Shown here: in pieces, positions 1 to 6,748 of the stretch
Numbering within the stretch: the stretch's first letter is position 1
Layout of the letters: each line of letters begins with the position of its first letter
Assembly (NCBI GenBank): GCA_964487155.1
Contig: CAZAQB010000149.1
Coordinates: forward strand, 1 to 7,865
Source of the DNA: CAZAQB01 sp964487155
GTDB lineage: Bacteria; Pseudomonadota; Gammaproteobacteria; Nitrococcales; Nitrococcaceae
Length of the DNA stretch: 7,865 bases
Direction: 5' to 3'
Notes under the pieces: model-generated
The model's database searches: none
Told to the model about the DNA's origin: nothing
What the model saw: only the letters and a program-made list of their open reading frames with translations
Program-made: the position numbers and the translations under genes

Positions 1-250
1 ACCAGCCGGCGACCTGATCCGGGTCCGCGGCGGCCCAGGCGGCCATCAGCCGCCTCAGCACGGGGACGTCCAGGTTCGACAGGGCATGGGCCAGCAGTCC
101 CGCGCTCCAGTCGGCGAAGCTCGCCTGGTCGTGGACCCAGCCTCGGTGGACGGCAGTCTCCAGACCCGCCGAGTAGGCATAGGCCCCCACCGGCAGGGCC
201 GGGCTGATGAGCTGCCACAGGCGCAGCTCCGCCGCCGGGCTAGTGGGCAT
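1..250 (-). CDS. ureF: Urease accessory protein UreF (N-terminal part, cut by window edge)
   Basis: UreF binds the UreD-apo-urease complex and acts with UreG (a GTPase) to load nickel into the UreC active site in the cytoplasm. Only the first 83 codons are present; the gene continues past the left edge. The translation starts MPTSPAAELRLWQLISPALP and continues VGAYAYSAGLETAVHRGWV, the hallmark N-terminal signature of UreF (LxQLxSPALPVGxxxYSxGLE). The ATG at 250-248 lies inside the 3' end of ureE, so the genes overlap by 11 nt in different frames. No clear Shine-Dalgarno precedes this ATG, which points to translation by re-initiation after ureE. ureG is expected next, outside the window. The family call is firm; the C-terminal half cannot be judged. 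Confidence 0.93.
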   Translation of the reverse strand, partial: MPTSPAAELRLWQLISPALPVGAYAYSAGLETAVHRGWVHDQASFADWSAGLLAHALSNLDVPVLRRLMAAWAAADPDQVAGW

Positions 251-713
251 GGTGGGAGTGGTCATGACCATGGCCATGGACCGCGCCGGCGTAGGCGCCG
301 CTCTCCGGTTCGAAGGGTGCGGTCTCGCGCAACGGCTCGAAGCCCAGGCCGCGCACCATGTCCTCCAGCACGTGGTCCTGGGCGAAACGCAGCCAGCCGG
401 AACCTACCTGCACCGCGACGTGGCGGTTGCCCAGGTGATATGCGCAGCGGGCCAGGGCGCCGGGCTCCGCGGCCCGCACCGTGGCCACCGCCTCCGGGGC
501 CGCCGCCACTCGAACCACCGGCGCCTCCGGGCCCCACAGCAGCTCCCCCGGACGCAGCGGCCCACCGCCCCGGGGCAGGGCGACACCGACTTCCCGGCCG
601 TCGTCGAGCGACGCCCGGAACCGGCTGCGCTGCCGGATCTCGAACGGCAGGGTCAGGGTGGCCTGCGCGTCCTGGGGAGCCACCAGGCGTTCTGTCAGTC
701 GGATCGCAGGCAT
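240..713 (-). CDS. ureE: Urease accessory protein UreE, nickel metallochaperone with His-rich tail
   Basis: UreE is a homodimeric cytoplasmic nickel chaperone that delivers Ni2+ to the UreD/F/G-urease complex. This protein has 157 residues, a usual length. The N-terminal half (about 1-70) is the UreE peptide-binding-like domain. The C-terminal metal-binding domain contains the conserved stretch AYHLGNRHVAVQ (residues 91-102; His93 fits the dimer-interface nickel ligand) and QDHVLEDM (112-119). The protein ends in HGHGHDHSHHAH (146-157), with seven histidines in twelve residues, the optional nickel-storage tail seen in Klebsiella-type UreE. The ATG at 713-711 is preceded by AAAGG about 9 nt upstream. 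The gene is separated from ureC by 331 bp of repeat DNA, unlike the other junctions in the operon, and its last codons overlap ureF. Confidence 0.95.
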   Translation of the reverse strand: MPAIRLTERLVAPQDAQATLTLPFEIRQRSRFRASLDDGREVGVALPRGGGPLRPGELLWGPEAPVVRVAAAPEAVATVRAAEPGALARCAYHLGNRHVAVQVGSGWLRFAQDHVLEDMVRGLGFEPLRETAPFEPESGAYAGAVHGHGHDHSHHAH

Positions 714-733
714 GGACGGTTACCTTTGGGTTG

Positions 734-1038
734 TTAGCCGCAGATGAACGCGGATGGACGCAGATGGGAGAGACGCTTGGCCGCGAGATGCACGCGAAAC
801 GGACGCAATAGACGCAATATGTAAGCAGCCGGTGTTTGGGATTTCACCGCGTAGGTCACGGTGCGAAGCGCCGTGACGCGCAGGGTTCCGTCACGTAGCC
901 CTGCGCGCAACGTGACCTACGTTCGTCCGTCACCGCCATGCTCCAATTCAATCCCGCATTTCGTGTCCATTTCGCATGCATCTCGCGGCTAAACCCCTCT
1001 TTCCCAGTCCGCGTCCATCTGCGTCCATCTGCGGCTAA
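734..1038. repeat. Large imperfect palindromic repeat element inserted between ureC and ureE
   Basis: The two ends are inverted copies of one sequence. Read inward from each end, both begin TTAGCCGCAGATG, and the first 28 positions differ at only two places. Each arm holds a roughly 10-bp periodic motif (GATGAACGC, GATGGACGC). A second matching block follows, near GGCCGCGAGATGCACGCGAAA on the left and AGCCGCGAGATGCATGCGAAA on the right. The arms cover about 734-809 and 958-1038. The element's midpoint (about 886) coincides with the midpoint of an inner inverted repeat (851-920), so the whole unit is one nested palindrome. It leaves 6 nt after the ureC stop and 20 nt before the ureE ATG, enough to spare the ureE ribosome binding site. 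I see no transposase or credible ORF in it, so it looks like a non-autonomous, MITE- or REP-composite-like unit. No target-site duplication could be defined with confidence. Confidence 0.82.
851..920. repeat. REP-like core of the palindrome with alternative hairpins
   Basis: The core is bounded by GTAGGTCACG (851-860) and its exact inverted copy CGTGACCTAC (911-920). Inside are two smaller stem-loops. One is GTCACGGTGC-GAA-GCGCCGTGAC (855-877), ten pairs with one T/G wobble and a 3-nt loop. The other is GTCACGT (890-896) pairing with ACGTGAC (910-916). A competing stem joins CGCGCAGGG (877-885) to CCCTGCGCG (899-907). The element can therefore fold either as two side-by-side hairpins or as one long stem. 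There is no T-tract, so it is not a typical intrinsic terminator. Confidence 0.7.
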
Positions 1039-1044
1039 ACCTCT

Positions 1045-2744
<1,700 letters not shown>

Positions 2745-2748
<4 letters not shown>

Positions 2749-3053
2749 GCCAGCGCCCCCATCACCTCGCCCCGGAAGCCGAACACCCGGCGCCCGCCGG
2801 CGTAGGCCACCAGGGTGACCTCGCGGCTCTGGCCCGGCTCGAAGCGCACGGCGGTGCCGGCCGGGATGTCGAGGCGACAGCCGAGCGCCGCGTCCCGGTC
2901 GAAATGCAGGGCCGGATTGGCCTCGGCGAAATGGTAGTGGGAGCCGACCTGCACGGGGCGGTCGCCGCTGTTGGCCACCTCCAGGGTGACGCGGCGGCGG
3001 CCCTCGTTCAGCTCCAGCTCGCCGTCGGCGGGAAGGATCTCTCCTGGAATCAT
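2745..3053 (-). CDS. ureB: Urease beta subunit UreB
   Basis: UreB is a small structural subunit of the cytoplasmic UreABC heterotrimer; it packs against UreC and is thought to help UreD/F dock during nickel loading. The 102-residue protein starts MIPGEILPADGELELNEGR and carries the diagnostic VGSHYHFAEANPALHFDR (residues 37-54), SHYHF being near-invariant in UreB. It ends in GRRVFGFRGEVMGALA. It is separate from UreA, as in most proteobacteria, rather than fused as in Helicobacter. The ATG at 3053-3051 follows an AGGGG element about 7 nt upstream. Its stop shares bases with the ureC start (ATGA), so production of UreB and UreC is probably coupled. Confidence 0.98.
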
Positions 3054-3103
3054 GTCGGGTCCCCTGGTCGCGTTGTGTGTGGCGCCTGCCGCCGGGCCGG
3101 CCT

Positions 3104-3406
3104 TCAGCCGATGGGGTCGTGCACCGTCACCAGCTTGGTGCCGTCCGGAAAGGTGGCCTCCACCTGTACTTCCCGGAGCATCTCCGGGATGCCTTCCATG
3201 ACCTGCTCCCGGGTCAGCACCCGGGTGCCCTCGTCCATCAGCTGCGCGACGCTGCGCCCGTCGCGGGCGCCCTCCACGATGTGGCTGGCGATCAGTGCCA
3301 TCGCCTCCGGGTAGTTGAGGCGCACGCCGCGCTGCAGTCGGCGCTCGGCGACCACCGCGGCCATGGCCAGCAGCAGCTTGTCTTTTTCCCGGGGGTTCAG
3401 ATCCAT
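3104..3406 (-). CDS. ureA: Urease gamma subunit UreA
   Basis: UreA is the smallest structural subunit of urease and sits at the trimer interface of the (UreABC)3 assembly. It has exactly 100 residues, the usual size. It begins MDLNPREKDKLLLAMAAVVA, the UreA signature (MxLTPREKDKLLL), then RGVRLNYPEAMALIASHIVE (residues 27-46), and ends EVQVEATFPDGTKLVTVHDP plus IG. I chose the ATG at 3406-3404 because the homology begins there and a GGAG motif lies 8 nt upstream (3418-3415). A longer reading of the same frame exists but runs antisense-like into ureD. The start is 1 nt past the ureD TGA, so translation is likely coupled; ureB follows after 50 nt. Confidence 0.98.
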   Translation of the reverse strand: MDLNPREKDKLLLAMAAVVAERRLQRGVRLNYPEAMALIASHIVEGARDGRSVAQLMDEGTRVLTREQVMEGIPEMLREVQVEATFPDGTKLVTVHDPIG

Positions 3407-3407
3407 G

Positions 3408-4271
3408 TCAGGTTCTCCAGATGCGCGGTGCGCAGCCGGGCCGGCCCAGCAGCGCCGGGCGCAGTTCCGACCACAGGTGCTCGAACGTTGCCCGGCCGCG
3501 GGCCGGCTGGTCGCCGCGCCAGCGCACCACCAGCAGGTTCTCCAGCAGGGTCGCGCCGGCTTCGCCGGGGGCGCCGGCCAGGGCGGCCCGGGCCCGGTCC
3601 AGCCCGGCGGCATCCGCCGGGGTGGCCACCAGAATGCCCCAGGCGGCATGGCCGCCGAGGCCCCAGGGGGCGGTCATGAACGCCTCGCCGGCGGCGAGCC
3701 GCTGGCGCTCCAGCAGCAGCGGCCGGCCTTCCCGCCACAGATCCAGGCGGCTGCCCAGGGCACCGCGCTGGAAGCCCTCGCCCGCGGCAGGACGCCCCAG
3801 GCCGGTCAGCTCCCAGCCGATGAAGCGGCCGCCCGCGGCCAGGTCCACGCGGGTGCGGCTCTCCAGCCGGGCGCCCTGGAACAGGATCTGCTCCTGGGGC
3901 AGCCACTCCAGGCAGGCGCCCGGGGCCACCGACAGGTGCTGTCGCTGGGAGGCCCGCAGCGTCCCGGCGGCCCGGTAGACCTTCTGGGCCGCCGGGGTGG
4001 TGACCAGGGCATGGCCGCCGCCCGCCACCTCGGCCTCCACCTCCAGCCGGTCACCGCCGACCAGACCGCCCGGCGGGTGCAGCAGGTAGAGGTGGCAGAC
4101 CGGCCCCTCCGGATGGAACGCACGCTGTACGCGCAGGGGCCCCTGGTGGCGCCGGCGCACCGCGACGGTGCGTCCGGCCCGGGGGGCGAACTGGAGCTGC
4201 AGGCAGGCCTTCCAGCCGGCACGGGGCGCATCGGCGGTGGCGCGGCAGGGCTGCAGCACGGCGGCGTTCAT
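3408..4271 (-). CDS. ureD: Urease accessory protein UreD
   Basis: UreD (UreH in some species) binds apo-urease first and is the scaffold that recruits UreF and UreG for nickel insertion. With the start at 4271 the protein has 287 residues. Family landmarks are GPLRVQRAFHPEG (44-56), CHLYLLHPPGGLVGGD (59-74), TTPAAQKVYR (91-100), LEWLPQEQILFQGA (121-134) and the C-terminal APRIWRT (281-287), which corresponds to the PRIWxT end of Klebsiella UreD. An in-frame ATG at 4307 would add 12 residues, but it has no ribosome binding site and would lie upstream of the transcript start predicted from the sigma-54 promoter at 4310-4325. The 4271 start has a modest GGGA about 7 nt upstream. It is the first gene of the operon and stops 1 nt before ureA. 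Confidence 0.95.
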   Translation of the reverse strand: MNAAVLQPCRATADAPRAGWKACLQLQFAPRAGRTVAVRRRHQGPLRVQRAFHPEGPVCHLYLLHPPGGLVGGDRLEVEAEVAGGGHALVTTPAAQKVYRAAGTLRASQRQHLSVAPGACLEWLPQEQILFQGARLESRTRVDLAAGGRFIGWELTGLGRPAAGEGFQRGALGSRLDLWREGRPLLLERQRLAAGEAFMTAPWGLGGHAAWGILVATPADAAGLDRARAALAGAPGEAGATLLENLLVVRWRGDQPARGRATFEHLWSELRPALLGRPGCAPRIWRT

Positions 4272-4309
4272 GGGCTGTCCCGGGCGGCGGCGGGTTTCGC
4301 ACTCCATGC

Positions 4310-4325
4310 AGCAAATTCCAGGCCA
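4310..4325 (-). promoter_or_regulatory. Candidate sigma-54 (RpoN) -24/-12 promoter for the urease operon
   Basis: On the minus strand this reads TGGCCTGGAATTTGCT. Against the consensus TGGCACG-N4-TTGCW it matches the invariant GG and GC at the required 10-nt spacing, the G of the -24 block, and the full TTGC plus T of the -12 block: 10 of 12 defined positions. Transcription would begin around 4299-4300, giving a leader of about 28 nt before the ureD ATG at 4271. Found by eye, not by matrix scan, but the location and spacing are exactly those needed for a urease promoter, and an NtrC-like dyad lies upstream. Confidence 0.68.
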
Positions 4326-4326
4326 C

Positions 4327-4342
4327 GCGCCGGAGCGGTGCA
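4327..4342 (-). promoter_or_regulatory. Weaker NtrC-like site next to the -24 box
   Basis: The minus strand reads TGCACCGCTCCGGCGC, which fits TGCACC-N4-5-GGTGC with one mismatch in the second half-site (GGCGC). It abuts the -24 element and its centre is about 51 bp, close to five helical turns, from the stronger site at 4378-4393. This layout resembles the low-affinity sites between enhancer and promoter at enteric glnA. GC-rich DNA makes chance matches likely, so this is tentative. Confidence 0.3.
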
Positions 4343-4377
4343 GCGGCGCGCCCGGGCGCCCGGTTCAACCGTATCAA

Positions 4378-4393
4378 TGCACCCGGATGGTGC
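4378..4393. promoter_or_regulatory. Candidate NtrC (NRI) enhancer site upstream of ureD
   Basis: TGCACCCGGATGGTGC contains a perfect inverted repeat, GCACC-N5-GGTGC, the arrangement of classical NtrC sites such as those upstream of enteric glnA. Its centre is about 86 bp upstream of the transcription start predicted for the minus-strand sigma-54 promoter, an appropriate distance for an activator that contacts RpoN polymerase by looping. It also lies about 117 bp upstream of the divergent dadA-like gene, but no sigma-54 promoter is seen facing that way. Confidence 0.62.
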
Positions 4394-4502
4394 GCCGGCG
4401 GCCGTTTCTGCCCGCTCCCGGTGCGGCCACGGCGGCGCCCGGGTGCGTGGCACAATGCCGTCGGGGCGCCGCTTCGCGCCCGCCGGCAGGGGGAGGCGTG
4501 GC

Positions 4503-5768
4503 ATGCGCATCGTGGTGATCGGGGCGGGGGTGATGGGCACCACCACGGCCTATTTTCTCGCCGAGGCCGGACATCAGGTCACCGTGGTGGACCGGGCCCC
4601 GGAGCCGGCGGCCGAGTGCAGCTTTGCCAATGGCGCCATGCTCCACGCCAGCCATACCGAGCCCTGGAATTCCCCCGCCGCCATCGGCCAGCTGCTGCGC
4701 TGGATCGGCCGGGAGGACTCCCCCCTGCTGCTGCGCCCCTCCCAGATTCCCAGCCTGGTGGGCTGGGGCCTGGGCTTCCTGCGCCACAGCCTGCCGGCCC
4801 GGCACCGGGCCAGTACCCTGGTGAACACCCGGCTGGCGGTGTACAGCCAGCAGGTGCTGGACCAGCTGCGCAACCGCCTGCCCCTGGATTTCGACCACCG
4901 GCGCTGCGGCATTCTCAAGGTGTTCCGCAGCGCCGCCGAGCTGGACGCCGCCGCCCGGGTCTCGGAGCTGATCGCATCCCTGGGGGTGCGCTTCGAGCTG
5001 GTGGACGCGGCCCGCATGGTGGCGCTGGAGCCGGCCTTCGCGCCGGTCCGTGACCAGCTCGAAGGCGGCATCCTGTACCCGGACGACGCGGTGGGGGATA
5101 CCCAGGCGTTCGCCGCCGCGCTGGCCCGCCACGCCCGGGAACTGGGGGCGGAGTTCCGCATGGACACCGTGGTGCGGGGCCTGAACCCCGGCCCCCAGGG
5201 CGTGGCGGAAGCCCTCACCGAGGCCGGCCCGCTGGCGGCGGAGCGCTTCGTGCTGGCCGCCGGCGCGCAGGCCGGCCGCCTGGCCCGCCCGCTGGGCCTG
5301 CGCCTGCCGATTCGGCCGGTGAAGGGCTATTCCGCCACGCTGCCGCGGGCGGGCCTGCCCGGGGCGCCGGTGCAGCCCTACATCGACGACGCCCGCAAAG
5401 TGGTGGTCACCCCGCTGGGCGGGGAATTGCGGCTCGCCGGCACGGCGGAGTTCGCGGGGTTCGATGACGCCGTCAACGAGCGCCGGGTGGGTACGGTGAT
5501 GCGCCAGGCCCTGGAACTGCTGCCGGAGTACCGGGCGGCCGTGGCCGGCACCGCTCCGACGCCCTGGGCCTGCCTGCGGCCGATGACGGTGGACGGCCCG
5601 CCCATCCTGGGGCCGACGCGGCTGCCGAACCTGTTCCTGAACGCCGGTTCGGGCCACCTCGGCTGGACCTTCGCCGCCGGCGCCGGCCGGCTGGTGGCGG
5701 ATCTCGTCATCGGCCGCGAGCCGGAGCTGGACCTGGAGGGCCTGACCCTGGCCCGCTTCGGGGACTGA
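4503..5768 (+). CDS. dadA: DadA-like FAD-dependent D-amino-acid dehydrogenase
   Basis: The DadA family oxidises D-amino acids to 2-oxo acids plus ammonia and passes electrons to the respiratory chain at the inner membrane face; D-alanine is the usual substrate. This protein has 421 residues, typical of DadA. It opens with a Rossmann FAD site, VVIGAGVMG (residues 4-12), with Asp30 at the end of the second strand for the ribose. Later motifs are KGYS (274-277), LAGTAEFAGFD (311-321), CLRPMTVDGPPILG (357-370) and NLFLNAGSGHLGWT (376-389). The last differs from the usual NTGHGTLGWT of DadA, so the substrate may differ. I chose this ATG because AGGGGGAGG lies 6 nt upstream and the Rossmann motif starts at once; the same frame is open far upstream but is not coding there. 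It is divergent from ureD. Other DAO-fold oxidases (glycine or sarcosine oxidase type) are possible alternatives. Confidence 0.85.
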   Translation: MRIVVIGAGVMGTTTAYFLAEAGHQVTVVDRAPEPAAECSFANGAMLHASHTEPWNSPAAIGQLLRWIGREDSPLLLRPSQIPSLVGWGLGFLRHSLPARHRASTLVNTRLAVYSQQVLDQLRNRLPLDFDHRRCGILKVFRSAAELDAAARVSELIASLGVRFELVDAARMVALEPAFAPVRDQLEGGILYPDDAVGDTQAFAAALARHARELGAEFRMDTVVRGLNPGPQGVAEALTEAGPLAAERFVLAAGAQAGRLARPLGLRLPIRPVKGYSATLPRAGLPGAPVQPYIDDARKVVVTPLGGELRLAGTAEFAGFDDAVNERRVGTVMRQALELLPEYRAAVAGTAPTPWACLRPMTVDGPPILGPTRLPNLFLNAGSGHLGWTFAAGAGRLVADLVIGREPELDLEGLTLARFGD

Positions 5769-5776
5769 GGGCAGGT

Positions 5777-6628
5777 CTAACCCGCCGCCTCGACGCAAGC
5801 CTCCCGGGCCAGCCCCGGGAGCAGGCGATAGGCCCGTCGCCAGGCCGCCTCCCGGGAGAAGCCGTGGCGCTGGTAGAAACCGGCGCAGGCCGGTTCGGGC
5901 ACCACCATCACGCACTCGGCGCCCTGGGCCCGGCACCGGGCCAGCATGGCCTGCACCAGCCAGGAGCCCACCCCCCGGCGCCGCGCCGGGCGGTGCACCG
6001 CCAGCAGGTTCAGCAGCCGGGCATCGGCGTCCCGGTACCAGCTCACCACCCCAACCGCGCGGCCGTTCCGGTCCCGGGCCAGCAGGAAGTCCGCGCCCTG
6101 CTCGAATTCCCAGGCGCGGCGGCGGCACTCCCCCTCCAGCAGCGCCGGCGAGGGCGGGCAGGCCAGGTTGCCGAAGGCCTGGGACTTGATGGCCACGAAC
6201 TCCGCCACGGTGTCGGCGCGCCCCGCCTCCAGGCTCAGACCAAGCGGGGTCGGGGGCCGCCGCGGCAGCCCGTCGTGAACCAGGTAGGCGGCCGCGAACA
6301 CCGGCGCGCAGCCGGCGGCCCGCAGCGCCGGGCCGAGGGCGGTATCCCGCGGGCGCCGATCCACCCAGATCAGGGCGGGCCGCCCGCCCATGCGCTCGCC
6401 GGCCTCGGCCAGCAGGGCCGGCACCTCGGCGGCGTGGATCAGCGCGGCGGTGGCCGCGCCGGTGGCCAGTGGATCCCGCCGGTAGTAGCCGTGGAGCCCG
6501 GCCCGGAACGGATAGCCGGCAGGGTCGCGCAGCCGGCCCCAGCGGCGCACGGCGTCAGCGGCGCGCCACAGGCGCACCGCCTCTCGCGAGGTGTCGGATG
6601 CGGCGGGGGCGGAGGCAGGCGGGTTCAT
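5777..6628 (-). CDS. GNAT-family N-acetyltransferase, two-part protein of unknown substrate
   Basis: This 283-residue protein has a recognisable GNAT domain in its C-terminal half (about 130-275). The acetyl-CoA pyrophosphate-binding motif A is LLNLLAVHRPARRRGVGSWL (residues 205-224, with the RRxGxG core at 217-221). It is preceded by the strand GRAVGVVSWYRD (189-200) and followed by the motif-B-like CAGFYQRHGF (248-257). The N-terminal half (about 15-120) contains YPFRAGLHGYYRRDPLATGA (39-58) and PALIWVDRRPRDTALGPALR (84-103); it may be a degenerate second GNAT-like fold or a family-specific domain, and I do not recognise it. No clear ribosome binding site precedes the ATG at 6628 or the in-frame ATG at 6640, so the start is uncertain. 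It converges with the dadA-like gene and diverges from the antiporter. The substrate could be a small molecule or a protein; the sequence does not decide. Confidence 0.8.
   Translation of the reverse strand: MNPPASAPAASDTSREAVRLWRAADAVRRWGRLRDPAGYPFRAGLHGYYRRDPLATGAATAALIHAAEVPALLAEAGERMGGRPALIWVDRRPRDTALGPALRAAGCAPVFAAAYLVHDGLPRRPPTPLGLSLEAGRADTVAEFVAIKSQAFGNLACPPSPALLEGECRRRAWEFEQGADFLLARDRNGRAVGVVSWYRDADARLLNLLAVHRPARRRGVGSWLVQAMLARCRAQGAECVMVVPEPACAGFYQRHGFSREAAWRRAYRLLPGLAREACVEAAG
5801..5821. other. GC-rich hairpin near the convergent gene ends
   Basis: CTCCCGGG (5801-5808) and CCCGGGAG (5814-5821) form a perfect 8-bp stem with a 5-nt loop, inside the last codons of the acetyltransferase and 33 nt past the dadA-like stop. 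It has no T-tract on either strand, so it is not a canonical intrinsic terminator. It could stabilise the 3' end of the dadA-like transcript or simply reflect the codons used in the PGL region. Confidence 0.35.
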
Positions 6629-6748
6629 GCCGGGTACCATAAGGGGTAAAAGCGACGGCCCGGTGACGGCGGGCTGTGACGACCGCGCATGGTGCCAGAT
6701 TCCACAGCCCGGGTCCGGGCCCATCGAGCGGCGCAGGGAGAGGGCGGC

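Noticed and set aside
86..811. Plus-strand open frames opposite ureE/ureF and the repeat
   Set aside because: Pro/Arg/Gly-rich shadow translations opposite well-identified ureE and ureF.
734..1038. CRISPR or tandem-repeat array
   Set aside because: The repeated motifs are inverted arms around one centre, not regularly spaced direct repeats with unique spacers.
4272..4307. Upstream in-frame ATG (4307) as the ureD start
   Set aside because: No ribosome binding site, and it lies before the transcription start expected from the sigma-54 promoter; the added 12 residues have no family support.
4372..4377. Partial IHF site (TATCAA) next to the NtrC dyad
   Set aside because: The second half of the IHF consensus (TTR after four bases) is absent.
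4441..4481. Possible promoter or operator for the dadA-like gene (CACAAT, GTGC-GTG-GCAC and a GGGCGC/GCGCCC hairpin)
   Set aside because: No matching -35 box, the TGGCAC lacks a correctly spaced -12 GC, and short GC dyads are expected by chance in this composition.
3315..4502. Plus-strand open frame running without a stop into the dadA-like gene, which could suggest a fusion protein
   Set aside because: The upstream part is antisense to ureA/ureD and has low-complexity composition. A strong ribosome binding site and the FAD motif mark the true start at 4503.
6689..6748. Upstream ATG start for the antiporter
   Set aside because: Adds a polar 20-residue stretch without a good ribosome binding site; the GTG at 6749 has one and fits the family start.
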